Source of the DNA: Pokkaliibacter sp046614695
GTDB taxonomy: Bacteria > Pseudomonadota > Gammaproteobacteria > Pseudomonadales > Balneatricaceae
DNA length: 64,000 nucleotides
Direction of reading: 5' to 3'
Assembly: GCF_046614695.1 (NCBI RefSeq)
Contig: NZ_JBKKHQ010000028.1
Location: forward strand, 1-64,000
A model generated the notes under the pieces. That model was not told the origin of the DNA. It did not search any database and worked only from the letters and a program-made list of their open reading frames with translations. Below, in pieces: positions 26,351 to 35,430 of the stretch. Every line of letters starts with the position of its first letter. The first letter of the stretch is position 1. The translations under genes and the position numbers were made by a program.

Positions 26351-27325
26351 ATGAATAAAAAAGCCGTCATTTCCCTTAAGTCTCTGTGTTTTTCTCTGCT
26401 GTGTATTTCGGGTATCGCCCATGCGGAATATCCCGACCGCCCTATTCAGTTAATCGTGCCCTGGGCTGCCGGTGGTGGCAGTGATTCCGCCGCACGTGGC
26501 ATTGCCGCAGCGCTGGAAAAAGAACTCGGCACCACCATCAACGTGGTCAACCGCGCAGGCGGTGGCAGCGTGGTCGGCATGACCGCCATGTCCGTGGCCC
26601 GCCCCGATGGCTACACTCTGGGCTTTGCCACCGGCGAGATGAACATGCTGCACTGGCAGGGCTTGTCGAAAATCACCTACAAAGACTTCACCCCTATTGC
26701 CCTTACCAACTATGACTACGCCGGTGTGCAGATCGCCGGTGATGCGCCCTACGCCAACCTGAGCGAGCTGCTGGCCGCCATCAAGGAAAAACCCGCTGGC
26801 TCCTTCGGCGCTTCCGGGACAGGTCTTGGTGGTATCTGGCACGTGGCTTTTGCCGGCCTGCTGCTGGATCAGGGCATCGCGCCCGATAAAGTCCGCTGGA
26901 TTCCAAGCCAGGGCGCAGCTCCGGCAATGGTCGAGCTGGCCGCAGGTAACCTTGAAATCGTGCCCTCCTCTGTGCCTGAAGCACGCTCCATGATTTCCGC
27001 AGGCAAAGCCAAAAGCCTTGCGATCATGGCGCCTGAGCGTAACCCCGCCTTCCCCGATATTCCGACCGTCAAAGAAGCCGTCGACAGCAGCTATACCCTG
27101 GGTGAATGGCGAGGCGTCGTTGGCCCCAAAGGCATGGACCCCGCGGTCGTGAAGAAGCTCGCCACCGCACTGGAAGCCGCCTACAAAAGCGACATGTATC
27201 AGGACTACATGAAGAAACAGGGCTTTGGCGTTGAATGGCGTGACCCGGAAGGCTTTAAAACCTTCCTGGAAGAGAACGATGCCTATATGGGCGACATCAT
27301 CGGCAAAATCGGACTGAAAAAGTAA
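26351..27325 (+). CDS. Tripartite tricarboxylate transporter binding protein (TctC family)
   Basis: This 324-residue periplasmic receptor has a signal peptide ending near SGIAHA (about residue 23), then EYPDRPIQLIVPWAAGGGSD, the TctC signature, and GTTINVVNRAGGGSVVGMTA with RPDGYTLGF. It binds a carboxylate for the TctBA permease. I use the ATG at 26351 with AGGTG 8 nt upstream rather than a GTG 9 nt earlier. It leads an operon with tctB, tctA and an Ldh2-family dehydrogenase, which suggests a 2-hydroxy acid ligand. Confidence 0.92.
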   Translation: MNKKAVISLKSLCFSLLCISGIAHAEYPDRPIQLIVPWAAGGGSDSAARGIAAALEKELGTTINVVNRAGGGSVVGMTAMSVARPDGYTLGFATGEMNMLHWQGLSKITYKDFTPIALTNYDYAGVQIAGDAPYANLSELLAAIKEKPAGSFGASGTGLGGIWHVAFAGLLLDQGIAPDKVRWIPSQGAAPAMVELAAGNLEIVPSSVPEARSMISAGKAKSLAIMAPERNPAFPDIPTVKEAVDSSYTLGEWRGVVGPKGMDPAVVKKLATALEAAYKSDMYQDYMKKQGFGVEWRDPEGFKTFLEENDAYMGDIIGKIGLKK

Positions 27326-27340
27326 CGACAACCTAACCAG

Positions 27341-27364
27341 ATGCTCCTGCCTGTGCGGGAGCAT
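27341..27364 (+). other. Intercistronic stem-loop between tctC and tctB
   Basis: ATGCTCC pairs with GGGAGCAT across a short loop, with no T run after it. This placement is typical of hairpins that stabilise the binding-protein part of the mRNA or dampen downstream expression. Confidence 0.5.
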
Positions 27365-27388
27365 CGCCGCTTCAATGAGGTGTTACTT

Positions 27389-27835
27389 ATGAAGGATCTG
27401 CTACTCGGTCTGGTCTTCACGGCGCTCGGCATCACCACCATGGTCATGTCGCGGGACTTTCAACCCGTCAGCGGGCTTCAGTACGGCGCCAATCTCTTTC
27501 CCACCCTGATCGGTGCGGGCATGACCATCGGCGGCATTTTGCTCAGCATCAGCGCCAGCCGCCAGTGCTTTGCCAGCGCTGCCGGGCAGACCACGCTGGA
27601 CCTGCCTTCCATCGCCGCCGTCGTGCCGGTGCTGATCGTGGTCGGCTACATCCTCTTTTCTGATGTGCTGGGCACCACCCTTTGTCTGGCGATTGGGATG
27701 TTGCTGCTCTTTCTCACCCGCGGGGTTCGCCCCCTGCCTGCCATCGGCATTTCCGTGGTGTCGGCGCTGGTGATCAGTTTTGCCTTTACTCGATTGCTCG
27801 CTGTGCCTCTGCCCAGCGGCCCACTGAATTTCTGA
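27389..27835 (+). CDS. TTT transporter small permease (TctB family)
   Basis: This 148-residue membrane protein has four hydrophobic segments and begins MKDLLLGLVFTALGITTMVMS, the usual TctB opening with GANLFPTLIGAGM. The start is ATG 27389, with GAGGTG 8 nt upstream. The earlier in-frame ATG at 27341 lies in the intercistronic hairpin. tctA follows after 9 nt with its own strong GAGGAGG ribosome binding site. Confidence 0.88.
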   Translation: MKDLLLGLVFTALGITTMVMSRDFQPVSGLQYGANLFPTLIGAGMTIGGILLSISASRQCFASAAGQTTLDLPSIAAVVPVLIVVGYILFSDVLGTTLCLAIGMLLLFLTRGVRPLPAIGISVVSALVISFAFTRLLAVPLPSGPLNF

Positions 27836-27844
27836 GGAGGCATC

Positions 27845-29473
27845 ATGACTGACTTACTCGATGGCATTTTGCTGGTACTGAATTTCCAGACGCTACTGGT
27901 GATTCTGGTGGCCGCCCTCTTTGGGGTGTTCGTCGGCGCCATTCCGGGCTTATCCGCCACCATGGCCGTGGCCTTGTTAGTGCCGATCACCTTTTATATG
28001 GACCCCATCTCGTCCATCGCCGCGATTATCACCACCGCTGCCATGGCGATCTTCGCCGGTGACATTCCCGGTGCCTACCTCAACATTCCCGGCACCCCTG
28101 CCTCGGCGGCGTATGTCACCGATGCCAGCGCCCTTGGCCGTCTCGGACGGGTAAAAGAGTGCCTCGGCACCAACCTCATTTGCTCGGTGGTCGGCGGTCT
28201 GGTCGGTACGCTGGTGCTGGTACTTACCGCACCGAAACTGGCCGAGTTTGCGCTGAACTTCAGCTCCTATGAATATTTCTGGCTGGCGATTCTGGGCCTC
28301 AGCTGCGCGGTGTTTATCTCCGCAGGTTCGCCCCTCAAGGGCTTTTTATCCCTCACCCTTGGCCTGCTGCTCTCTACCGTTGGCCTCGACATGATTACAG
28401 GCACACCGCGTTTTACCTTTGATGTTCCCGACCTGATGGCAGGCATCAACTTTATTCCGGTGATGATCGGCTTCTTCGCGCTCAATGAGGTGATTTCACT
28501 TTATAGCCGTCGCCGTAAAGCCGCCGCCAGCGACTCAAACAGCAACGACTCGAATAACGGCGACGAGGACACGCCCAAGGAACTCGACGTTCCCCAGCAA
28601 GGTTCCGTCTTTGGTGAAGTGCCCGGCCATCTTCGCCGCTACTGGAAGAACATGATCCGTGGCAGCAGCATTGGCGTCATTATCGGCGCACTGCCCGGTG
28701 CCGGTGCCGATCTTGCTGCATGGATTGCCTATGCCGTCAGCAAGAAAACCTCGAAAAATCCTGAGGCTTACGGCCGGGGTCACATTGAAGGCATTGTCGA
28801 TGCCAGCTCCGCCAATAACGCCGGTATCAGTGGCGCCTGGGTGCCTTCGCTGGTGTTCGGTATTCCGGGGGATTCCATCACCGCGATTGTAATCGGCGTG
28901 CTCTATATGAAGGGCATGAATCCGGGGCCAACGATTTTTCTGGATAACGCGGCCATGGCGTATGGCCTCTTCACGGCGTTCTTTGTAGCGAATCTGGTGC
29001 TGATTCCCATCGGCTATGCCGCGATCCGCTGCGCTCACGTCTTTGCGATTACCCCTGCACGTCTGCTGATGCCGATCATTCTGGCGTTCTGCATCGTCGG
29101 CTCTTTCGCCATCAATAACACCATGACCGATGTCTGGATCATGCTGGCCTGCGGCGTGATTGCCTTCTTCCTGAACTCTGCCAACTTCCCGCTGGCCCCG
29201 GCGATTCTGGGTCTGGTCCTTGGCAAGATTCTGGAAAACAACTTTATGACCTCGGTCATCCGCGCCAACGGCGACCTGACCGCCTTCTTTGAGCGCCCTA
29301 TCAGCGCCGTGCTGGGCACCCTTGCCATTCTGGTGCTGTTCTTCCCGCTGATCACCCGTCTGTGGAAGTACCGCCATGCGCTCAAAAACCGACCCGCGCG
29401 CGACAAAGCCCCGCAGGATGCCTCCATGAAAAACGCCGCACTGAGCGGACATAACCGCCATGCCAACGACTAA
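27845..29473 (+). CDS. TTT transporter large permease (TctA family)
   Basis: This 542-residue inner-membrane permease has 11-12 hydrophobic segments. Family sequence includes GVFVGAIPGLSATMAVALLVP, the second repeat VIIGALPGAGADLAAWIAYAVSKK, and GVVAPEA-like segments replaced by EGIVDASSANNAGISGAWVPSLVFGIPGDSITA. A hydrophilic linker (about residues 225-255, Ser/Asn/Asp-rich) separates the two halves. Transport is proton- or sodium-coupled in the family. The next gene starts 10 nt after its stop. Confidence 0.92.
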   Translation: MTDLLDGILLVLNFQTLLVILVAALFGVFVGAIPGLSATMAVALLVPITFYMDPISSIAAIITTAAMAIFAGDIPGAYLNIPGTPASAAYVTDASALGRLGRVKECLGTNLICSVVGGLVGTLVLVLTAPKLAEFALNFSSYEYFWLAILGLSCAVFISAGSPLKGFLSLTLGLLLSTVGLDMITGTPRFTFDVPDLMAGINFIPVMIGFFALNEVISLYSRRRKAAASDSNSNDSNNGDEDTPKELDVPQQGSVFGEVPGHLRRYWKNMIRGSSIGVIIGALPGAGADLAAWIAYAVSKKTSKNPEAYGRGHIEGIVDASSANNAGISGAWVPSLVFGIPGDSITAIVIGVLYMKGMNPGPTIFLDNAAMAYGLFTAFFVANLVLIPIGYAAIRCAHVFAITPARLLMPIILAFCIVGSFAINNTMTDVWIMLACGVIAFFLNSANFPLAPAILGLVLGKILENNFMTSVIRANGDLTAFFERPISAVLGTLAILVLFFPLITRLWKYRHALKNRPARDKAPQDASMKNAALSGHNRHAND

Positions 29474-29483
29474 GGACACGCTT

Positions 29484-30539
29484 ATGAAACCGGTCAGCGC
29501 CAAAAAACTCTCTCAACTGGTTGAGCGCCTTTTCCTCAAGGAAGGCACCGAAGCGCATATTGCCAGCGCCGTGACGCAAACCCTGGTGGAAGGTGACCTG
29601 CTCGGCCACTTTACCCACGGCACCAAGCTTGCCTGCGGTTATCTTAAAGACATCCGCAGCGGCCATGCCCGCACCGAAGACGCGGCACTGGAAGTGATCC
29701 AGCAAAGCCCGGTGGCCACCCAGTACGATGCCCACTATCTGCTTGGCCCTTATGCGGTATTGCATGCCCTGCGCCAGTGCGCGGTATCGGCCAAAGCCTC
29801 CGGCATCGGTATCGCCAATATTCGCCGCAGCCATCACATTGCCTGTCTGGCGGCCTATCTTGAGGAATTCACCGAACAGGGCCTGATGCCGATTGTCTAC
29901 ACCTCGGACCCCGCGACAGCCTCCGTTGCGCCCTTCGGCGGCAAGGCTCGGCTGTACACGCCCAATCCGCTGGCGATAGGCATTCCCACTTCCGGCAAGC
30001 CGATTCTGATTGATATCAGCATGTCGGAAATCACCAACGGTCAGGTCAACAAAAGTCACAGCATGGGCGAGCGCCTGCCTCAGCCGTCCCTGCTGGATGA
30101 TCAGGGCAACGCCAGTGATGACCCGTCCCTGTTCTTTAGCTCCGGCGCCAGCATTCTGCCATTGGGTGGTCTTGGCTTTGGTCACAAGGGCTTTGCCCTC
30201 GGCATCATGGTGGAAGCCCTGACTTCAGCCCTTGGCGGTTTTGGCCGCAAGGATTCTCCGGAAGGCTGGGGAGCCTCGGTCTGCGTGATGGTGATTGACC
30301 CTGCCCGCTTTGGTGGTATCGATGCCTTTAAAGCCGAGATGGATCACTTCGTCGCCGCCAGCCTGAACAGTGGCAAGCGCGTGCCCGGTCAGCCGGTTCG
30401 CCTGCCGGGGCATCGTGGACTGCAGCTGAAAAAGCAGGCGCTGTCCGATGGCATCTTCCTGCCTGCCGATGTGATTGCCTCACTGGAGCAGGCAGTCGCC
30501 GATGCCGGTGGCGTGCCGCTGGATATCTATCTCGATTAA
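29484..30539 (+). CDS. Ldh2-family NAD(P)-dependent 2-hydroxyacid oxidoreductase
   Basis: This 351-residue enzyme belongs to the malate/L-lactate/L-sulfolactate/ureidoglycolate dehydrogenase family. Visible are the substrate-region SHHIACLAAY (counterpart of SNHFG), YTPNPLAIGIPTSGKPILIDISMSEI and GFGHKGFALGIMVEALT. The likely reaction is oxidation of a 2-hydroxy acid imported by the adjacent TTT system. Sulfolactate dehydrogenase (ComC/SlcC) is possible, since these occur beside TTT genes, but no sulfolyase is present. The start is ATG 29484 with AAGGA upstream. A strong terminator lies 150 nt downstream. Confidence 0.87.
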   Translation: MKPVSAKKLSQLVERLFLKEGTEAHIASAVTQTLVEGDLLGHFTHGTKLACGYLKDIRSGHARTEDAALEVIQQSPVATQYDAHYLLGPYAVLHALRQCAVSAKASGIGIANIRRSHHIACLAAYLEEFTEQGLMPIVYTSDPATASVAPFGGKARLYTPNPLAIGIPTSGKPILIDISMSEITNGQVNKSHSMGERLPQPSLLDDQGNASDDPSLFFSSGASILPLGGLGFGHKGFALGIMVEALTSALGGFGRKDSPEGWGASVCVMVIDPARFGGIDAFKAEMDHFVAASLNSGKRVPGQPVRLPGHRGLQLKKQALSDGIFLPADVIASLEQAVADAGGVPLDIYLD

Positions 30540-30686
30540 TCTCTGGAGAGCCCCTCAACCAAGGCGTTTTTCGCCTGCTGACCGGCCCTCAGCGCTGCCG
30601 CTGATGAAGGCCGGATCAGCACCTTGCCTTCGGTTCGGGCGACCTCCTGACAGGGTCTGCCCAACACCTCCCAGACCGAAGGCCTT

Positions 30687-30722
30687 GCCCGCCCTGAGTT
30701 CAACGCTCAGCGCGGGCTTTTT
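30687..30722 (+). terminator. Terminator of the TTT/Ldh2 operon
   Basis: GCCCGCCCTGAG (30687-30698) pairs with CTCAGCGCGGGC (30706-30717), with one mismatch, and is followed by five T. It is on the plus strand after the dehydrogenase gene. Confidence 0.85.
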
Positions 30723-30747
30723 CTTGCGCTACATAAACGTTAGCCAC

Positions 30748-30777
30748 AAAAAAGCCGGAAGGCTGTGCTTCCGGCTT
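30748..30777 (-). terminator. Terminator of the XylX-like gene
   Basis: AAGCCGGAAG (30752-30761) pairs with CTTCCGGCTT (30768-30777). On the minus strand it is followed by TTTTTT. It lies 35 nt after the stop of the FAH-family gene. Confidence 0.8.
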
Positions 30778-30811
30778 GCTTATGATTCCGCCCTGAGACT
30801 GGCGTGCCTGA

Positions 30812-31999
30812 TTACCTGAGTCTGGCGGTGGCCCGGGCGCAGATCAGATCCGTCAACGCGGCAAGACCAAACTGCCAGTGCGGTGCGCGGTCGCTGTAGG
30901 TGACGGTGTTGGCCAGTGCGCCAAACCTGTCCGAGCGGATTTCCACCTGATCCCCCAGCTTGTGGGTAAAACCGCCACCCGGTTGGTCGCGGTCCTCCGT
31001 CGGCGCAAACAGTGTCCCGAGGAACAGCAGAAAGCCATCAGGGTACTGATGGTTACCGTTCAGGGTCTGCTTCACCAGATTGGCAGGATCACGGCTGATC
31101 TGCGCCATGGAGCTTGCGCCTTCCAGCACATAGCCTTCAGGCCCGCTGACCTTCAGCGTCACCTCACACTGGCGCACATCATCCAGACTGAAATGAGTAT
31201 CAAACAGGCGAATAAAGGGGCCGATAGCGCAGGAGGCGTTGTTGTCCTTGGCTTTGGACAGCAGCAGTGCACTGCGGCCTTCGAAGTCCCGCAGGTTCAC
31301 ATCATTACCGAGAGTCGCACCGAGAATATCGCCGCGGCTATTCACCGCCAGCACCACTTCCGGTTCAGGGTTATTCCATTCGGACGCCGGATGAATGCCG
31401 ATGGAAACACCCGTTCCCACCGCCGCCAGCACCGGCGCTTTCGTGAAGACTTCCGCATCCGGCCCGATGCCGACTTCCAGATACTGCGACCACATGCCTT
31501 TCTGGATCAGCACCTGTTTCAGCGCCATCGCCTGCGGAGAACCGGGCTGCAGATTGCGAAGGTTATCGCCGATCACATCCGTGACCAGCTGGCGAATCTG
31601 TAGCGCCTTAGAGGCATCACCGCCCGCCTGCTCCTCAATCACCCGCTCCAGCATGCTCGCCGCAAAGGTGACACCGGCGGCCTTGATCACCTGCAGATCC
31701 GCCGGCGCCAACAGAAAAGGCTTGTCGGCATCCGGGTGATCCTGAGTGTTGGCCAGCAGTTCATCCACACTGCCGAGGCTGTCACCGTCGAGCTGCGTCA
31801 CAAGTGCCGCCACCTTCGGCTGCTCCAGCAGATGCGCCAGTGTCGGGTAATGGGCGGAGAGATCCAGCACCTGATTACCGCGCACCACCACCGGCACCGG
31901 CCCGGCCAATGAGCCGGGTTTCCAGGCGCGGCCAACCAGCAGCGCGCGTTCTGCATCCAAAGGCAAGGCCGAAGCGGCGGTGAGTGTGGTGGAAGTCAT
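30812..31999 (-). CDS. XylX-like 2-keto-3-deoxy-sugar-acid dehydratase (FAH family)
   Basis: This 395-residue fumarylacetoacetate-hydrolase-fold protein resembles Caulobacter XylX, the 2-keto-3-deoxy-xylonate dehydratase yielding alpha-ketoglutarate semialdehyde. Metal-binding and catalytic stretches include HPASEWNNPEPEVVLAVNS and GNDVNLRDFEGRSALLL, then SKAKDNNASCAIGPFIRLFD. The N-terminal half is a separate domain with LLAPADLQVIKAAGVTFAAS. It stands alone, divergent from a LysR gene, but its product would feed the semialdehyde dehydrogenase at 19549. It is distinct from AraD1 at 18489, so the region encodes two FAH-fold dehydratases of this type. Confidence 0.82.
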   Translation of the reverse strand: MTSTTLTAASALPLDAERALLVGRAWKPGSLAGPVPVVVRGNQVLDLSAHYPTLAHLLEQPKVAALVTQLDGDSLGSVDELLANTQDHPDADKPFLLAPADLQVIKAAGVTFAASMLERVIEEQAGGDASKALQIRQLVTDVIGDNLRNLQPGSPQAMALKQVLIQKGMWSQYLEVGIGPDAEVFTKAPVLAAVGTGVSIGIHPASEWNNPEPEVVLAVNSRGDILGATLGNDVNLRDFEGRSALLLSKAKDNNASCAIGPFIRLFDTHFSLDDVRQCEVTLKVSGPEGYVLEGASSMAQISRDPANLVKQTLNGNHQYPDGFLLFLGTLFAPTEDRDQPGGGFTHKLGDQVEIRSDRFGALANTVTYSDRAPHWQFGLAALTDLICARATARLR

Positions 32000-32058
32000 G
32001 GGGTTAGCCTCTTGTCGTTATTGTAGGTCTCCCAAACTAGAAGGCAGGACCGATAAAC

Positions 32059-32076
32059 TCCAATGACATATTTGGA
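32059..32076. promoter_or_regulatory. LysR-type operator candidate
   Basis: TCCAA (32059-32063) and TTGGA (32072-32076) form an interrupted dyad with an 8-nt spacer in the divergent region between the XylX-like gene and the LysR gene. This is compatible with a LysR recognition site. Confidence 0.4.
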
Positions 32077-32181
32077 ATCCTCAATAACTACCAATTATCA
32101 ATATTCCCGCACTGCACAAAGGCCTAGGCTAGGTGCGGCAGATTGACCCTGACTCAACTCTTTCCTCAACAGGAGCGCAGC

Positions 32182-33165
32182 ATGACCTCATCACCCAACG
32201 CCGGTTCACGCGGGCAAAGCATGAGTGCATCCAGCTTCTGTAACTGGCTTAAGTACCGGCATCTGGTGCTGATCGATACGTTGGGCAAAACACGCAATAT
32301 GCATCAGGCATCCCAGCAGATGAGCCTGAGCCAGCCCGCGCTTAGCAAGATGCTAAAGGAGATCGAGAACCTGCTGGGCTTTGAAGTGTTCGAGCGGCTG
32401 CCGCGCAGCATGATGCCAACACCATTGGGTGAGCGGGTACTGCGCTATGCGCAATCGGTACTGAATGATGCCGAGGGCTTTGTCGCTGAGATCAACAGTC
32501 TGAAGGACGGCGGCCACGGCCATTTGCGGGTCGGCGGTATCTTTGCCGCGACGTCGGTGATTCTGCCCCGCGCCCTGCTGGAAATTAAACGGCGCTGGCC
32601 ACTGCTGGAGATTCAGGTGATCGAACAGACCAGCGTGCGCCTGCTGGAAATGCTGGAGGATAAAGAACTGGATCTGGCCATTGGCCGCTTTAACGAGCAC
32701 AGCCAGCGCCATCACTTTGATTACACCCGCCTTGAGCCGGAAGCCTTTTGTCTGGCGGTGAACAGCCAACATCCCTTGCTGGCAACGCTGAATGACAGCG
32801 GCGCCATTGAGCATCTTGAGGAGTTACTGGCCTGGCCCTGGTTGCTGTATCCACAGGGCACGCCGATTCGGGAGCGCATGGAGCAAGCCTTTCTGGAAGC
32901 CAGACTGCCGATGCCGGGCAACACCATCGAAACCATTTCCATGCAGACCTTCCTCACCCTGATCATGACCTCACCGATCATCGGCATGCTGCCCGAGGCG
33001 ATGGTCAGCGCCTACGTCGCCCGCGGGGAAATGACGATACTGCAAACGCCCCTGAACTTTACCCCGCAGGACTTCGGCATCCTTACCCATAAGGAGAAAA
33101 AACTCAGCTCCACCGCACAGGAGTTTCTGGGAATACTGCTGCATCAGGCTAAAGAGTCACACTGA
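32182..33165 (+). CDS. LysR-family transcriptional regulator
   Basis: This roughly 327-residue regulator begins at ATG 32182 (MTSSPNAG), with AGGAG 8 nt upstream. An ATG 39 nt earlier is less supported. The DNA-binding helices (MHQASQQMSLSQPALSKMLKEIENLLG) follow a 30-residue polar extension. The effector domain contains GHLRVGGIFAATSVILP and ELDLAIGR. It is related in style to the LysR at 24930 (GbpR-like). Divergent placement suggests control of the XylX-like dehydratase gene. Confidence 0.9.
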   Translation: MTSSPNAGSRGQSMSASSFCNWLKYRHLVLIDTLGKTRNMHQASQQMSLSQPALSKMLKEIENLLGFEVFERLPRSMMPTPLGERVLRYAQSVLNDAEGFVAEINSLKDGGHGHLRVGGIFAATSVILPRALLEIKRRWPLLEIQVIEQTSVRLLEMLEDKELDLAIGRFNEHSQRHHFDYTRLEPEAFCLAVNSQHPLLATLNDSGAIEHLEELLAWPWLLYPQGTPIRERMEQAFLEARLPMPGNTIETISMQTFLTLIMTSPIIGMLPEAMVSAYVARGEMTILQTPLNFTPQDFGILTHKEKKLSSTAQEFLGILLHQAKESH

Positions 33166-33318
33166 GGCTTTCCTGCCCCACGCTTCTTAAGCAACGCTTA
33201 AGCTTCGGCTCTCACAATGCGTGCCTGATCAAGCCGGGGTTAGCCCCACGTTTGAGCAACCCCAACAGCTCTTTCGGGAAGGATTCCCGCTAAGCCTGCG
33301 GAGCGCGCACTGCCAGAC

Positions 33319-33861
33319 ATGACCTCCACAACCCGCTTTATCACGCTTCCCGCCCTCGGCCTTTGTGCCTTGCTGGGCTGGTACTTCACAACGCAGATTC
33401 TGGATTTTGAGGATCTGGTCTCCTGTGGCATTTCCGATGATGAGTATCGCTGGGATTATTCTCAGGAGCTGTGCTTTTTCGTCCTTCGCCATATCCCGAT
33501 TACGCAGGGCAGCCTTGAGGACATCAACGAAAACGGCGGGCTGGATTATGTGCTGAGCGGGGAAAACCCGGCCAAATATTCCATCGCGGAGATTCTACTT
33601 AACAACGGCCTGCCGGTGGATGGCGATGCCGAAGAGGATGATATCGAGGAAAACGATGACTTCCCCTCACCTCTCGTTACCGCCATTTTTATGAATGACC
33701 CCAGGCGTGTGGGCTTTTTACTCGACCACGGCGCCAGCACCCTGGTCAGCCGTCACCACCACAAGACCGCGATGGATCTGGTGCATGAACTGATGCGCAA
33801 GAACCCCGGCGTGGACCGCTCGGCGGTGATTCACCTGCTGGAGCAGTACTCCGCGAGCTGA
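33319..33861 (+). CDS. Small ankyrin-repeat-like membrane or secreted protein
   Basis: This 180-residue protein of unknown function has an N-terminal hydrophobic segment (about 6-24) that could anchor it. A polar domain then has ankyrin-like helices: YSIAEILLNNGLPVD, followed after an acidic stretch (EEDDIEENDD) by SPLVTAIFMNDPRRVGFLLDHGAS and the helix TAMDLVHELM. The ribosome binding site is weak. It lies alone between LysR and the EamA gene, convergent with the latter. A binding or scaffolding role is only inferred from the repeats. Confidence 0.6.
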   Translation: MTSTTRFITLPALGLCALLGWYFTTQILDFEDLVSCGISDDEYRWDYSQELCFFVLRHIPITQGSLEDINENGGLDYVLSGENPAKYSIAEILLNNGLPVDGDAEEDDIEENDDFPSPLVTAIFMNDPRRVGFLLDHGASTLVSRHHHKTAMDLVHELMRKNPGVDRSAVIHLLEQYSAS

Positions 33862-33892
33862 GCGATCAGACCGTGCCCCTGCCCGAAACCGA

Positions 33893-34861
33893 TCAGGGCA
33901 GCATCAGATCCTGACCCTGTTGGGTCCGCCGGGCATATTTATAAAACTGGTTGATCGCCGTGACCACTCCCACAAACACCATCACTGTGCCCAGCGCTTC
34001 CAGCGTTGATGGCCAGCGGTGCTCCATCATCAACCCCATAATGGTGGCGTAAATGGTCTGGCTGGCAATCAACTGGCCGCCCAGCGCCAGTGGAATTTTG
34101 CGCGCCGCAATCGACCATGCCCAGGCACCACCAAGGGTGGCGACCAGCCCCTGAATCACTCCGGACATGAGCAGCTCCCAACCGCCACTCAACGGTCCAC
34201 TCTGGCTCACTACTGCTGAAAGCTTCATGGCAACCCCCACCGGCAGGAACATCACCATCTCAATACTGCAGGAAATGATCAGCAGTGCTGACCAGAGCAG
34301 AGGGTTCATCTCGGGACGTCTGGCCAGCGCCCGTTCGTTAATGATGCCAAAGCCGGTCCAGAATCCGATGGCGGTGAGTGAGGCCAGAATGCCAAGGGAT
34401 ACCGATAGCAGGCTGTAGCTGGCATCCAGCCGACTTGAGACCAGCGTGTCCAGATTCACCAGCATGATACCTAACGCACCAGCCAGCAGTGGCAGGCTGA
34501 TACTGCGCCAGGGCACCGAGCGGCTTTTCAGGTTTCCGGCAATGGCAAGCACAATGGGCACACAGCCCAGCATGACCGGCGGCAGCACCGGCCCGGCACT
34601 CATCACGGCACTGGTGATCAGGAAGAAGTAGCCAATATAGCCGAGAAAACCCAATAGCCCGACGGTCAGCCAGTCGCGCAGAGTCAGGGCTTTCACCTGA
34701 GTTCTATAGCGCCAGAGAATTACCAGCGCCCCGCTGCCAGCCACCGCATAACTCACCACCGCCAGATCGAAAGCGGTGTAGTCACCAATAATACGGGGGA
34801 AGATATACAGTAATGACCAGGCAAGCGTGGCCGCGACGGCCGCCAGTAGTCCTCGTTTCAT
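33893..34861 (-). CDS. EamA/DMT-family transporter
   Basis: This 322-residue inner-membrane protein has about ten hydrophobic helices in two EamA-like halves (GLLAAVAATLAWSLLYIFPRI early, SGVIQGLVATLGGAWAWSIAARKIPLALGGQLIASQ late). These transporters commonly export amino acids or other small metabolites. It is translationally coupled (ATGA overlap) to the TetR gene upstream, which suggests a regulated efflux pair. Confidence 0.88.
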   Translation of the reverse strand: MKRGLLAAVAATLAWSLLYIFPRIIGDYTAFDLAVVSYAVAGSGALVILWRYRTQVKALTLRDWLTVGLLGFLGYIGYFFLITSAVMSAGPVLPPVMLGCVPIVLAIAGNLKSRSVPWRSISLPLLAGALGIMLVNLDTLVSSRLDASYSLLSVSLGILASLTAIGFWTGFGIINERALARRPEMNPLLWSALLIISCSIEMVMFLPVGVAMKLSAVVSQSGPLSGGWELLMSGVIQGLVATLGGAWAWSIAARKIPLALGGQLIASQTIYATIMGLMMEHRWPSTLEALGTVMVFVGVVTAINQFYKYARRTQQGQDLMLP

Positions 34862-35430
34862 TGACGCCGATCCTCATGCAATTGCTGATACAACCAGTGA
34901 GACGCCACTTGCCGGGCAGTCATAAAAACCTCGGCAGGGTTTTCCAGAGTCGCTCTTGCGAACGCGCCTTCCAGAAGAAGAAAGACCGTATCCCCGACGA
35001 TAGCAGGTGCACTAAAACCGGCAGACTGAGCCAGCGTGATCAGCTGCTCCCGCACCCCATCCTTATGCTTGCGAACCGCCAGATAAATGGGATGGTCAGC
35101 CGTGGGAAACTCCGCCGCGCTATTAACGAAGATACATCCGCGGCCGCTGTCATCCTCGATATAAGCCTGATAGAGCGGGAAAAAAGCGAGAATGGCAGTC
35201 ACCGGATCCGGCTCGGCGGCCAGCAAGGCGGCGACTCTTTCCCGCCAGAGCTGATCGCGCGTCTCAAGGCAGGCAACCACTAAGGCTTCCTTGGAGGCAA
35301 AGTGGCTATACAGCGTCATCTTGGTGAGTTTGGCTTTCGCCGCCACCGCAGCCACCCCGGTAATGTGAATGCCCTGACGGAGAAACAGCTCCAGCGCAGC
35401 GGTGATCAGGCGTTGACGGGTATTTTCCAT
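34858..35430 (-). CDS. TetR-family transcriptional regulator
   Basis: This 190-residue repressor has helix-turn-helix residues ITGVAAVAAKAKLTKMTLYSHFASKEALV (about 22-50) typical of TetR proteins, and a C-terminal ligand domain containing DSGRGCIFVNSAAEFP. It is first in a two-gene operon with the EamA transporter. A palindrome 39-52 bp upstream of its start fits autorepression. Confidence 0.9.
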   Translation of the reverse strand: MENTRQRLITAALELFLRQGIHITGVAAVAAKAKLTKMTLYSHFASKEALVVACLETRDQLWRERVAALLAAEPDPVTAILAFFPLYQAYIEDDSGRGCIFVNSAAEFPTADHPIYLAVRKHKDGVREQLITLAQSAGFSAPAIVGDTVFLLLEGAFARATLENPAEVFMTARQVASHWLYQQLHEDRRQ

